64,000 bases of DNA, taken from G965200765 sp965203865 (GTDB lineage: Bacteria; Pseudomonadota; Gammaproteobacteria; Arenicellales; JAJDZL01). A program made the position numbers and the translations under genes. The stretch is taken from assembly GCA_965203865.1 (NCBI GenBank), contig OZ241916.1:1860001-1924000 (forward strand), read 5' to 3'. The first letter of the stretch is position 1. The number at the start of each line of letters is the position of its first letter. Below are positions 1 to 8,167 of this stretch, piece after piece. The notes beneath the pieces were generated by a model. The model saw only the letters and a list, made by a program, of their open reading frames with translations, had not been told where the DNA came from and searched no databases.

Positions 1-336
1 GTGCTACATCCATCTGTTTACGTTTTGAAATCTGAATTCCCTGTTTTCAAAATCTGGGAATTTTGCCTTGACGAACAAAAAACCGAATCCAGTAAAACGA
101 TTGATGTAAATTCCGGCAGTCAATGCGTGCTGGTCAAGCGGGATGGACACGAGGTCAAGGTTTACCATATTTCAGATGACTTGCATTGTTTTATCAGCAT
201 GCTGTCCCAAGGCGGCACGCTTGGACAACTGATTTCGCAGCTTATGGAAACAAATGCGGACTTTGATCTGGCAAAATCTCTGCACCAAGTCTTTGCACTC
301 GGTACAATATACAGTTTAACTATCCACGGCAATTGA
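1..336 (+). CDS. HvfC/BufC-like protein, C-terminal fragment
   Basis: The reading frame is open from the first base of the window, so the 5' end lies outside and the apparent GTG at base 1 need not be the start. The visible 111 residues have no transmembrane segment. They resemble the C-terminal half of DUF2063-type HvfC/BufC proteins, which in the Hvf/Buf operons accompany a DUF692 enzyme that modifies cysteines in a small peptide, often for copper handling. The next gene is a DoxX-family membrane protein 24 bases downstream, which is the usual HvfC-HvfX order and is the main support for the call. The sequence match is only suggestive because the fragment is short. Another small cytoplasmic protein of this operon type is possible. 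Confidence 0.5.
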   Translation: MLHPSVYVLKSEFPVFKIWEFCLDEQKTESSKTIDVNSGSQCVLVKRDGHEVKVYHISDDLHCFISMLSQGGTLGQLISQLMETNADFDLAKSLHQVFALGTIYSLTIHGN

Positions 337-360
337 GCTCGTATCATACAATAATCAATT

Positions 361-810
361 ATGTCCTCAATCTCTAATTTTTATCGTAAGTGCATTTGCA
401 TACTGGACTGCGGTGCACCCATCGCAGATCTTGCAATCAGGATTTGGCTTGCCAATGTGTTCTTTAAAGCTGGACTTGCCAAGATTTCAAATTGGAAGTC
501 AACAATTTGGCTTTTCGAGAACGAATATTCGGTACCGGTGCTATCCGCCGAATTTGCCGCTTATTTGGGAACAGCCACAGAATTGATATTTCCGGTTCTT
601 CTGGCTTTTGGACTTGCCAGTCGAGCTGCTGCCGGAATTTTGTTCTTGTTTAATATCGTGGCGGTAATCTCGTATCCGGCACTGGATGCAAACAGTATTC
701 TGTGGCATCAGGTATGGGGAATCATGCTGCTTGTTCCCCTGCTTCGAGGACCGGGCAAGATTTCTATTGACCACTTCATTAGCAATCGTTGGATGTCCAG
801 CAAAGGATAA
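361..810 (+). CDS. DoxX-family integral membrane protein (HvfX-like)
   Basis: A 149-residue protein with about four hydrophobic segments. It has the DoxX hallmark of a first helix followed by a GLAKI/W motif ('FFKAGLAKISNWKSTIW', residues about 33-49) and a second half rich in Gly/Ala helices. DoxX proteins sit in the inner membrane. In Hvf/Buf operons this partner follows HvfC, and that order is present here. The exact activity of this family branch is not established, with quinone or redox-linked roles proposed for relatives. The gene overlaps the next frame by 22 bases if the first in-frame ATG of arsS is used, suggesting coupled translation. Length and topology fit the family. Confidence 0.8.
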   Translation: MSSISNFYRKCICILDCGAPIADLAIRIWLANVFFKAGLAKISNWKSTIWLFENEYSVPVLSAEFAAYLGTATELIFPVLLAFGLASRAAAGILFLFNIVAVISYPALDANSILWHQVWGIMLLVPLLRGPGKISIDHFISNRWMSSKG

Positions 811-1838
811 CTGCCTTGACTATGCTAGACACCGAATTTGCCGTAGAAGTTGCTGATGTCGAGTTAAGCGGTAGTTCAAGTATCAACTTGAATTTTTTCG
901 AAACGCTTCAATCGTACGGATTCAAGGATTTTAAAACGAGCCATATACAGGATCTCCAGGTAAACCTCGGAAAACTGTGCAATCAAGCCTGTAACCACTG
1001 CCATGTTGATGCTGGCCCGAAGCGGACAGAGATTATGGCATGGGAAACAATGGAGAAAATTCTGTCATGGAGTGCAAAGCACAACTTGATAACTGCCGAC
1101 ATCACCGGTGGCGCACCAGAACTTAACCCGAATTTTCGAAACTTTGTTGACGGCTTGATCGACTGCAACATGAATGTGATGTCTCGTTGCAATCTCACAG
1201 TACTATTCGAGCGCGGACAGGAAGACTTGGCAGAATGGTACGCAAACCGCCATGTAAAGATCATCTGTTCTTTGCCTTGCTACACCAAGGGCAATGTGGA
1301 ACTTCAGCGCGGCAAGGGAATATTTGAAAAAAGTATTCGCGGACTTCAGCTCCTGAACGAACTTGGATACGGAGTAAACGAGGACTTGCCATTGGATCTT
1401 GTCTACAACCCGTCCGGGGCTTTTCTCCCACCCGCTCAGGCCGAATTAGAATTGCAGTATAAAGAACGACTGTACGATGACTTCGGTATTCAGTTCAATC
1501 AACTTTACACGATCACAAACCTTCCAATCAGCAGATTCAAGCACTACCTGAAACGAACTGGCGAATACGACAACTACCTTAATTTGCTATACGACAACTT
1601 CAATTCGGAGACAGTAAACGGGCTTATGTGCAGACATACCCTCAGTGTCGACTGGCTCGGACGAGTATACGACTGCGACTTTAATCAGATGCTGGGAATT
1701 TCGGCAGGATTCCGTCCCCAAAAACATGTTTGGGATTTAACTTCCGACGACTTGTCCTACCAGCCGATTGCCGTCGGCAATCATTGCTATGGCTGCACAG
1801 CAGGTTCTGGGAGCAGTTGCGGCGGCGCGCTGGTTTAA
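789..1838 (+). CDS. arsS: Radical SAM protein ArsS (arsenosugar biosynthesis family)
   Basis: A cytoplasmic radical SAM enzyme of 349 residues. The iron-sulfur motif CX3CX2C is Cys64, Cys68 and Cys71, inside 'CNQACNHCHVDAG'. The C-terminus is rich in cysteine ('CYGCTAGSGSSCGG'), as in the radical SAM/Cys-rich family assigned to arsenosugar synthesis, where ArsS acts on arsenicals methylated by ArsM. No arsM is visible, so the true substrate is uncertain. Some relatives are selenoproteins, but this copy has ordinary cysteine codons. Start choice: ATG 789 overlaps the DoxX gene, whereas ATG 822 (residue 12) begins just after its stop with a weak AAAGGA upstream, so either is possible. The stop codon shares a TTAA palindrome with the stop of convergent rlmB. 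Confidence 0.85.
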   Translation: MDVQQRITALTMLDTEFAVEVADVELSGSSSINLNFFETLQSYGFKDFKTSHIQDLQVNLGKLCNQACNHCHVDAGPKRTEIMAWETMEKILSWSAKHNLITADITGGAPELNPNFRNFVDGLIDCNMNVMSRCNLTVLFERGQEDLAEWYANRHVKIICSLPCYTKGNVELQRGKGIFEKSIRGLQLLNELGYGVNEDLPLDLVYNPSGAFLPPAQAELELQYKERLYDDFGIQFNQLYTITNLPISRFKHYLKRTGEYDNYLNLLYDNFNSETVNGLMCRHTLSVDWLGRVYDCDFNQMLGISAGFRPQKHVWDLTSDDLSYQPIAVGNHCYGCTAGSGSSCGGALV

Positions 1839-2596
1839 CTTTTTAGTTCAGCGTAAACTTTTCGCTGGCGAACCAATTCAAAAGAAACAACCCCAACCGC
1901 AACTGAAACATTCAGGGTATCAACTTGATGCGCCGTTGGAATACTGGCCACCACATCGCATTTTTTTTCTGTTTCCTTTCGCAGCCCTGTCCCTTCGCTT
2001 CCGAATACAACTATACTTGGGTCGGTAAAATCCACATCGTAAACACTGAATGACGACTCGACATCCAGACCAACTACCCATAGTCCAGCGGATTTGAGTT
2101 CATCCAATGCCCGGGCGAAATTTGATGCCCGAAAAATCGGAATGGACTCTGCCGCACCTGTAGCAACTCTTGAGACGGTCGCAGTAATATTTGCACCTCT
2201 ATGACGAGGGATTATCAAACCACCAGCTCCGGCGGCACTGGCACTCCGTATGCATGCACCAAGATTGCGCGGGTCCTGAATACTATCCAACGCGACAATG
2301 AATGACCTTTGCGTCAGGGATGAAAACCATGAACTGAACGATTCTTGCGGTGCTTCTGCTGTATCTTGACTGTACTCTGCAATTACACCTTGATGCCGCA
2401 CTCCCCCTGTCATTTCATTGAGCCTGCTTTTACCAACACGATAACACTTCACACCGTTTGTTTCAGCTAGCTGTTGTATTACGACCAGCTTCTGATCATT
2501 TCGCTTGTCACTAAAATAAATTGCAGAAACCTCTTTTGCACTAGATTCCAGCAATCCTCGCACCGCGTGAATTCCGCAAACTATTTTTTTCTCCAT
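1835..2596 (-). CDS. rlmB: 23S rRNA 2'-O-ribose G2251 methyltransferase RlmB
   Basis: SpoU/TrmH-class (SPOUT) methyltransferase of 253 residues, the normal family length, which methylates the 2'-O of G2251 in the P-loop of 23S rRNA. The N-terminal SpoU substrate-binding domain starts with 'CGIHAVRGLL'. The catalytic domain shows motif 1 'DSIQDPRNLGACIRSA', motif 2 'VVFGSEGTGL' and motif 3 'IPTAHQVDTLNVSVA', which build the trefoil-knot SAM site. It overlaps rnr by 16 bases, so the two are very likely co-transcribed and translationally coupled. The rnr-rlmB pairing is standard in Gammaproteobacteria. Confidence 0.95.
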   Translation of the reverse strand: MEKKIVCGIHAVRGLLESSAKEVSAIYFSDKRNDQKLVVIQQLAETNGVKCYRVGKSRLNEMTGGVRHQGVIAEYSQDTAEAPQESFSSWFSSLTQRSFIVALDSIQDPRNLGACIRSASAAGAGGLIIPRHRGANITATVSRVATGAAESIPIFRASNFARALDELKSAGLWVVGLDVESSFSVYDVDFTDPSIVVFGSEGTGLRKETEKKCDVVASIPTAHQVDTLNVSVAVGVVSFELVRQRKVYAELKS

Positions 2597-4575
2597 TTTC
2601 TCCCTGCTCCAAATCGAAGACGCATATCAAAATTTTCCAGGCGAAAATAGGTGTATCCTAGTTCTGTGTTTACATCAGATACCCGAACACGAATAGAATC
2701 GCCGATTGCAAAATTGGTGCCGGTTATTCGACCTGTCATTTTGCGGTGCGAACTGATGTAGTCAAAAAACTCGTTACCGAGAGCCCCCACAGGAATCAAG
2801 CCGTCCACAAACGGAGAATGCAACTGAACAAACAATCCGAACGACTTCACATCTGAAATTGTTCCCTTGAAAGTTTTTCCGATTTGCGTTTTCATATACT
2901 CGTTTTTTAACCAGTTTGAAGATTCCCGGGTGCAGGAATCCGCTCTTCGTTCAAGATAGGAACTTTGTTTTGCAATTTCCGATAATGTCCCTTTGCTTTC
3001 CAATGAAGCTTCGCCTTGTAAAATTCCAGTAATCAAGCGATGCACCAGCAAGTCGGGATATCGCCTGATGGGCGAAGTAAAGTGAGTGTAAAGGGGAAAG
3101 TTCAGCGCAAAGTGAGGTTTGGCCACATCCGAATATACGGCTTTTTGCAAACTGCGCAACAAGTGAATTTGCAGCACTTGCTGCAATTTTGCATTTCCGT
3201 TCAAGGCCGTAGCGGCAGTTGCATAATCCGAGATCTCGGGAACCCTGTCCTCAGGAAAATCAATGCCAAACTCTTTTAGCAATTGACTGGTCTCCCAAGT
3301 ATCGCGAATCGTCGGCGGGGCGTGTATTCGATACATTCCTGCCTTTGCCATGTGCTTGTTAACAAGATCTGCCGCACACACATTCGCGGCCAGCATGGAT
3401 TCCTCTATCAGACTGTGTGCAATATTTCGACTAGTATTTCCAATCCTTTTGACATTGCCGCAATTGTCAAACACAAAATACGGTTCAGGTATATTCAATT
3501 CCAAGGCATTTCTGCTTCGGCGTTGAATCAGTAAACTTTGATGCAGCTGCTTCAGGTTCTCCAGATTGGATGAAACTTCCTTACCAAGTTTTTGATTGCG
3601 GGATTGAGCGGCTTGCTGGTAGGTCAGACGTTTTGCTGACCGAATGATCGCCTTGTAAAATTGGTAACTGTCAATCACCCCTTCTGTGCTAATGTTCATT
3701 TCGCAAACAAGAGCCAAACGATCTTCATCGGGTTGCAGCGAGCACAGTTTGTTTGACAACTTGTGAGGCAGCATCGGTACAACTTTTTCGGACAGGTAAA
3801 TGGAGGCTCCTCTTTTATACGCCTCCCTGTCGATTTCAGTTCGCGATTGAACAAAGTGAGATACATCCGCAATAGCCACGCAAAGTTGAAATCCATTTGC
3901 GGTTGCTTCACAGTAAACCGCATCGTCAAAATCTTCGGCACTTGCGGGGTCAATTGTAATAAACGGTGTTGCTCTTAAGTCACGTCTGGGATTTCCAGCC
4001 GATGGTTGTTGAATCAACTCGGAAATTTGCTCCAATTCCTGCGGAACAGCTGCCGGCCATTCTGGCCGAATCCCGTATCGAGTCAAAGCAATTTCATTTG
4101 CAACCGCGCGCTGGCTGTCCAGTACACAAAGGTCAGTGCCGCTCCATTGAACTATTCCCTTGCGTTTGGAGGGGCTTCGGCAAATTATGGCAGACACAAT
4201 CTGTCCGTCCTCAATATAATCGTAATCGCCATTTACGTCGATATCCCCCAAATCGGATACCCCAACCGGCTCCAAATATCTGGAGCGTACTGAAAATTGT
4301 CCGTCAGACCACAAGATGCCTACAATTCTATGACTATCTTGCGGTTCCACACTTTGAACTAGCGCTTGCAAATTGCCGTTTCGGTCCGTACGAATTCCGC
4401 CTAGCTCCACTTTGTCACCAGGCAGCAATGCGTCATAATCACTGCTTTTCAGGCGTAGAATCTCTCCTTCGGAGGTAAGGGCTTTTGCTCCAAAGTTGTT
4501 CGCGAATACTACAGTTGCTTTGCTGGAAAATTTTCTTGTCGATTTATGACGTTCACTTTGCTTTTTTCGAGGCAT
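2581..4575 (-). CDS. rnr: Ribonuclease R (3'-5' exoribonuclease), short form
   Basis: RNase R digests structured RNA processively from the 3' end and takes part in rRNA and mRNA quality control. After a lysine-rich tail (residues 1-20) come cold-shock/OB-like regions, then the RNB catalytic domain with the acidic motif 'TIDPASAEDFDDAV' (about 207-220) and the conserved 'HFTSPIRRYPDLLVHR'. A C-terminal S1 domain (about residues 570-650) and a short basic tail end the protein. At 664 residues it is shorter than typical RNase R (about 750-810) and lacks the N-terminal winged-helix region. RNase II is less likely because of the S1/basic C-terminus and the rlmB neighbour. It overlaps rlmB by 16 bases and lies 99 bases downstream of tRNA-Leu on the same strand. 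Confidence 0.92.
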   Translation of the reverse strand: MPRKKQSERHKSTRKFSSKATVVFANNFGAKALTSEGEILRLKSSDYDALLPGDKVELGGIRTDRNGNLQALVQSVEPQDSHRIVGILWSDGQFSVRSRYLEPVGVSDLGDIDVNGDYDYIEDGQIVSAIICRSPSKRKGIVQWSGTDLCVLDSQRAVANEIALTRYGIRPEWPAAVPQELEQISELIQQPSAGNPRRDLRATPFITIDPASAEDFDDAVYCEATANGFQLCVAIADVSHFVQSRTEIDREAYKRGASIYLSEKVVPMLPHKLSNKLCSLQPDEDRLALVCEMNISTEGVIDSYQFYKAIIRSAKRLTYQQAAQSRNQKLGKEVSSNLENLKQLHQSLLIQRRSRNALELNIPEPYFVFDNCGNVKRIGNTSRNIAHSLIEESMLAANVCAADLVNKHMAKAGMYRIHAPPTIRDTWETSQLLKEFGIDFPEDRVPEISDYATAATALNGNAKLQQVLQIHLLRSLQKAVYSDVAKPHFALNFPLYTHFTSPIRRYPDLLVHRLITGILQGEASLESKGTLSEIAKQSSYLERRADSCTRESSNWLKNEYMKTQIGKTFKGTISDVKSFGLFVQLHSPFVDGLIPVGALGNEFFDYISSHRKMTGRITGTNFAIGDSIRVRVSDVNTELGYTYFRLENFDMRLRFGAGRKWRKK

Positions 4576-4674
4576 TATTTTTGTATTGGAATGTGGATTA
4601 AAAATAGAGGATTATGCGATATATCTTTGAACTCTTGTCTTGTTAACTGCTGTTACATGGAATCAAGTCGGAAA

Positions 4675-4761
4675 TGGTGCCGAGGAGAGGATTTGAACCT
4701 CCACGGGGTTGCCCCCACTAGCACCTGAAGCTAGCGCGTCTGCCAATTTCGCCACCTCGGC
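4675..4761 (-). tRNA. tRNA-Leu (anticodon CAG), CCA encoded
   Basis: On the minus strand the 7-base acceptor arm GCCGAGG (4761-4755) pairs with CCTCGGC (4685-4679). It is followed by discriminator A (4678) and an encoded CCA (4677-4675). The anticodon arm carries loop TTCAGGT with CAG, reading CUG. The long variable arm and the GGTTCAAATCC T-arm are those of a class II leucine tRNA. The total length of 87 nt is normal. In related gammaproteobacteria this tRNA lies between rnr and purA. Here rnr follows directly, but purA is about 5.3 kb away. Confidence 0.96.
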
Positions 4762-4772
4762 ATAAATGGCCT

Positions 4773-4778
4773 ATTATA
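4773..4778 (-). promoter_or_regulatory. Putative -10 element of the tRNA-Leu promoter
   Basis: Minus-strand TATAAT, a perfect sigma-70 -10 match, ends 11 bases before the mature tRNA 5' end. That would give a transcript start about 5 bases upstream of the tRNA. A GC-rich AGGCC discriminator follows. No convincing -35 hexamer lies at 16-18 bases, so the call rests on the -10 and its position. Confidence 0.5.
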
Positions 4779-5145
4779 ACCAGAATTTTGTGAACAGGAG
4801 TTTATGACCAGTGGTGCTTCAATGCATGCAGCATTCATCTTTCATGTCAATTGACCTGCTCGCCTATCGGGAGATTCTCGTGTTCAAATTCAGATTTGAA
4901 GCGAAATGATTATACACATACATCTAAAGTATGAGTAATTTTATATAATAAATACAAAGACATAAGAATAAATGTTGAATAGCAGAACAATTTTCTTGAT
5001 AATTCGTATCTTGTAATTTATATAATTGATGAAAATTCAGTCTTTTGGTTTTCGAGTTAGAAATTGTGTTTTGCTCCAATTAACAGCATGAACACGCTAA
5101 AACACTGATGATTTATATATCCTCATTTGAAGAGAGGTAATTCAA
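4779..5145. other. AT-rich intergenic region between tRNA-Leu and the symporter gene
   Basis: No coding frame is credible here. The region holds the upstream side of the tRNA promoter, a small inverted repeat (TTCAAAT and ATTTGAA at 4883-4900), and a possible symporter promoter at 4996-5026. A purine-rich ribosome-binding site GAGAGG (5132-5137) precedes the TTG start of the symporter by 8 bases. Confidence 0.6.
4996..5026 (+). promoter_or_regulatory. Possible sigma-70 promoter for the symporter gene
   Basis: TTGATA (4996-5001, 5 of 6 to the -35 consensus) and TATAAT (5021-5026, perfect -10) are separated by 19 bases, longer than the optimum of 17. A TATATA at spacing 17 overlaps it. The surrounding DNA is AT-rich, so chance matches are common. 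Confidence 0.35.
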
Positions 5146-7101
5146 TTGGATGCAAAAATAGTTTGGTTATTTGTTTTCGTTATCCTGTATTGGGCTTATT
5201 GCATATACTGGGGAATTAGAGGTGCCATGACGGCGCATACTGCGAGCGACTACTTTATCGCAGGACGCCGTTTATCGCTGTGGGTATTCATTCTTGCGGC
5301 GACAGCAACATCCTTTTCAGGATGGACGTTTATGGGGCACCCTGGCTTGCTGTACCGTGACGGATTTCAGTATGCCTACGCCTCATTTTATGCAATAACA
5401 ATTCCATTTACAGGCGTTATGTTTCTCAAGCGCCAGTGGATGCTGGGCAAGAGATTCGGGTTCGTTACACCGGGTGAAATGCTTTCGTATTACTTTAGAT
5501 CCGATGCCATACGAATTCTGGTTGTTTTGGTAGCACTGTGCTTTTCGGTACCCTACCTTGGGCTTCAGTTGCGTGCTTCTGGCTTCCTTTTCAACGTGTT
5601 GACTGATGGTTGGCTTGGTGTTGAATTTGGAATGTGGTTGCTTTCAGCAGTCGTGTTTATCTATGTGGCATCAGGAGGTCTGAGAGCAGTAGCATATGTA
5701 GACACCTTGCAGTGTATATTGCTTGCGTTCGGAATTATTGCTGTCGGAGTGATCGCCCTCAATTTGATTGGCGGATGGGGTGCGCTAAATGAAGGCATCG
5801 CAAATCTCGCTTCAATAGACGAAAAACTTACGCCTGACGGCTATAGCCACTATATTGCTATCCCAGGTGTGATTCAGTTCGTTTCTTCAGGCCCGAGTGC
5901 TGTAGGCGGAGCATGGACCGGTATTATGATTTTGAGCTACATGTTTGCTCTTATGGGAATACACTCCTCGCCAGCTTTCTCAATGTGGGCATTTTCAAAT
6001 AACGATCCAAAACCCTTTGCACCTCAGCAAGTGTGGGCTTCTTCATTTGGGATTGGCCTGATATTGTTTTTCTTTACAGCGTTTCAGGGAATCGGCGGAC
6101 ACTTTCTTGGGGCTGACCTTACCTACCTTGCGGCGTTTCCAGACGCAGTCAACAACGCCTTAGGAGAAGGCTTGCAAGGCAAAGACTTGATGGAGTCGGC
6201 CGGCAAGCAAGGAATGCTGGTGCCGCAGTACATTCATGTGCTGCAGGATGGTGCTCCTTGGCTGGTTGGACTGCTGTCGGTTTGCGCACTAGCTGCAATG
6301 CAATCAACTGGTGCTGCTTACATGTCTACTGCGGGTGCTATGCTTACTCGAGACTTGCTTAAGCATTTCATCATGCCAAATGTTGATCACAAGCAACAAA
6401 AATTGTTTGGACGCATCGGTGTTGGCGTCATTGTTCTTGCAGCACTTGTCGTAGCAACAACATCCTCTGATGCCTTGGTTCTTTTGGGTGGATTGGCAGT
6501 CGCTTTCGGCTTTCAAATGTGGCCGTCGCTTATGGCAGTATGCTATTTTCCATGGCTAACCAGAGCAGGAGTTACATTAGGTCTGGCGGCTGGAATGATA
6601 GCCGTTGTCTGTACAGAAACCATTGGGCAAAGCCTCGGAATTACCGCATGGGGTCGTTGGCCATGGACCATACACTCCGCAGGCTGGGGAATTATTTTCA
6701 ACTTGGGAATTGCTGTAATTGTCTCTTCATTTACGCAAAACGAAGAAGATACGAAACATAAAATGCAGTTTCATAATTTCCTTGCAGAACATGCTTCTCT
6801 CCCAGCTGCCAAGAAAGGACTGGTGCCGATGGCGTGGATCATTACTTTGGTCTGGTTCTTCTTTGGAATTGGCCCTGGTGCTGTAATTGGCAATACTATC
6901 TTTGGAAATCCAAACGATGCTGCCACTTGGATGTTTGGCATTCCATCCATCTGGGCATGGCAGATCTTGTGGTGGGTTCTAGGAGTATTCATGATGTGGT
7001 TCCTTGCTTACAAGATGGAAATGTCCACTCTGCAAGAGAAAAACATCGAGGTACTTCACGAAGATATTGGAGATGCCCAAGAGGCAAAAGATACTGCCTA
7101 G
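5146..7101 (+). CDS. Sodium:solute symporter family transporter (SSS)
   Basis: A polytopic inner-membrane protein of 651 residues with about 14-15 hydrophobic segments. It belongs to the sodium:solute symporter (PutP/PanF-like) superfamily, as shown by the early 'SDYFIAGRRLSLWVF' motif (residues about 33-47), which is diagnostic of the family, and by 'FVTPGEM' further on. These proteins take up small organic solutes with sodium. The substrate cannot be read from sequence, and this longer branch has no close characterised member that I recognise. The start is TTG at 5146, chosen because GAGAGG lies 8 bases upstream and the N-terminal helix begins at once. A strong terminator follows. The next two genes encode a small membrane protein and a TPR protein that may work with it (inference). 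Confidence 0.9.
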   Translation: MDAKIVWLFVFVILYWAYCIYWGIRGAMTAHTASDYFIAGRRLSLWVFILAATATSFSGWTFMGHPGLLYRDGFQYAYASFYAITIPFTGVMFLKRQWMLGKRFGFVTPGEMLSYYFRSDAIRILVVLVALCFSVPYLGLQLRASGFLFNVLTDGWLGVEFGMWLLSAVVFIYVASGGLRAVAYVDTLQCILLAFGIIAVGVIALNLIGGWGALNEGIANLASIDEKLTPDGYSHYIAIPGVIQFVSSGPSAVGGAWTGIMILSYMFALMGIHSSPAFSMWAFSNNDPKPFAPQQVWASSFGIGLILFFFTAFQGIGGHFLGADLTYLAAFPDAVNNALGEGLQGKDLMESAGKQGMLVPQYIHVLQDGAPWLVGLLSVCALAAMQSTGAAYMSTAGAMLTRDLLKHFIMPNVDHKQQKLFGRIGVGVIVLAALVVATTSSDALVLLGGLAVAFGFQMWPSLMAVCYFPWLTRAGVTLGLAAGMIAVVCTETIGQSLGITAWGRWPWTIHSAGWGIIFNLGIAVIVSSFTQNEEDTKHKMQFHNFLAEHASLPAAKKGLVPMAWIITLVWFFFGIGPGAVIGNTIFGNPNDAATWMFGIPSIWAWQILWWVLGVFMMWFLAYKMEMSTLQEKNIEVLHEDIGDAQEAKDTA

Positions 7102-7123
7102 TATTGTAATTTTCGTTAATGTG

Positions 7124-7155
7124 AGAAGGGAGGGGCAACCCTCCCTTCTTTATTT
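7124..7155 (+). terminator. Rho-independent terminator after the symporter gene
   Basis: A perfect 11-bp stem, AGAAGGGAGGG (7124-7134) with CCCTCCCTTCT (7139-7149), is closed by a GCAA tetraloop of the stable GNRA type. It is followed by TTATTTAT. It lies 22 bases after the symporter stop, so most transcripts should end before the next gene. Confidence 0.85.
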
Positions 7156-7170
7156 ATACAGATGCATTCA

Positions 7171-7199
7171 TTAAAATATTGAGCCAGTATTGGTATAAA
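7171..7199 (+). promoter_or_regulatory. Putative extended -10 promoter for the small membrane protein and TPR genes
   Basis: TTAAAA (7171-7176, 4 of 6 to -35) is followed, after exactly 17 bases, by TATAAA (7194-7199, 5 of 6 to -10) preceded by TGG, an extended -10 TGN. It sits between the terminator and the GTG start at 7228, giving a leader of about 20 bases. This would let the two downstream genes be expressed independently of the symporter. Confidence 0.5.
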
Positions 7200-7227
7200 T
7201 TCTGAACTCACTGGAACTGGCTTAACC

Positions 7228-7461
7228 GTGTCTCCGATCTTTGTTTTTAGTTTCTGGGTCGTGCTGATGACAGCAGCACTAGTATTTCCTGTCAGTCGTT
7301 TGATCTGGGTAGTCAGTGTCCGTCGCTTGCAGAAAAAATTGCAGAAAACACTGGATGAGCAAGAACTTGCAGCCCAAAAGCAGAGGGCTTACTTCATCGG
7401 CTTTTTTATCAGCCTTGTTTTCTCATCATTTTTCAACTTCAAGTATCTTGGACTTGGTTGA
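7228..7461 (+). CDS. Small membrane protein with two transmembrane helices
   Basis: A 77-residue protein of unknown function. Residues about 3-28 form a hydrophobic helix. Residues about 30-52 are a charged, probably coiled cytoplasmic segment rich in Lys, Gln and Glu. Residues about 53-73 form a second helix. The start is GTG at 7228. A clear ribosome-binding site is not visible. Its stop codon overlaps the TTG start of the TPR gene in the sequence TTGA, so the two are almost certainly translated together. The hydrophobic-charged-hydrophobic pattern and the coupling argue that the frame is real. It may be a membrane partner of the TPR protein or of the upstream symporter (inference). Confidence 0.7.
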   Translation: MSPIFVFSFWVVLMTAALVFPVSRLIWVVSVRRLQKKLQKTLDEQELAAQKQRAYFIGFFISLVFSSFFNFKYLGLG

Positions 7462-8045
7462 TTCAAGTGGACCCGAAAATATACAAATTTCTGAAGTACA
7501 CCGCTATTGTGATGGTGGTTGGCTTTGTCGTTTTTAGTCTATACGACAGTTTTTTCGTTACTCGAAACGCAGGAGATGTCCCCTATCATGCCGCCAACAA
7601 ACTATTTGAAGACGGGCACTTTCAGCGAGCATTGGAAGCATACGATCAAGCTCTTGAAGAAGATCCCAACCACGTACATGCAATGCGCGGCCGCGCACGG
7701 TCGCTGTTGCAAGTTGGCCGATATTCTGAAGCACTGAATTCATTTAACGAAGCGGTTGCCATGGAACCCGATTTTGCCGGAACATATGCCAACCGCGGCA
7801 TATTGTACGACCATATGGGAGAGTATGAACTGGCAATAAAGGACTACGGGACAGCTTTGCAACTAGATCCGGAAATTGCCGAAGGTCCCCATTGGCTCAC
7901 TCGTTTTTTGAGAAAACAAGCTGAAAAACCGCCTGGAATTCTGGAACGGGCGAATTATCTTATTTCAGAATTAAACAAACCAGAATCGGAGCGCTTGCTG
8001 AGTATTCCTGAAATTGACGAGCAGCAAAGAAGTTATCAGAAGTAG
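7458..8045 (+). CDS. Membrane-anchored TPR protein
   Basis: A protein of 195 residues. One N-terminal transmembrane helix (about residues 14-34) is followed by at least three tetratricopeptide repeats (about 40-145), each with the W/A-x-G-x-Y-x2-A-like spacing. Examples are 'EDGHFQRALEAYDQAL', 'QVGRYSEALNSFNEAV' and 'HMGEYELAIKDYGTAL'. TPR domains bind other proteins, so this is probably a scaffold. By the positive-inside tendency (KIYKFLK before the helix) the repeats would face the periplasm. The TTG start overlaps the stop of the preceding gene (TTGA). No enzyme motif is seen and the function is unknown. It is convergent with the 56-residue gene at 8168. Confidence 0.82.
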   Translation: MIQVDPKIYKFLKYTAIVMVVGFVVFSLYDSFFVTRNAGDVPYHAANKLFEDGHFQRALEAYDQALEEDPNHVHAMRGRARSLLQVGRYSEALNSFNEAVAMEPDFAGTYANRGILYDHMGEYELAIKDYGTALQLDPEIAEGPHWLTRFLRKQAEKPPGILERANYLISELNKPESERLLSIPEIDEQQRSYQK

Positions 8046-8167
8046 TATAGCCCTTGCAATTGAAAGGCAGGCAAACCGCTATTAATTCATGCACACATGC
8101 TGTAGCAAAGATTTGTTTGAATTGCAATCATCTTCACTGATTGTCATGACAATCGAAAATTTTATTT

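Noticed and set aside
4546..4728. Plus-strand 60-codon frame with the peptide CRGEDLNLHGVAPTST
   Set aside because: It is the antisense reading of tRNA-Leu; GEDLNLH-like peptides are a classic false product of tRNA genes.
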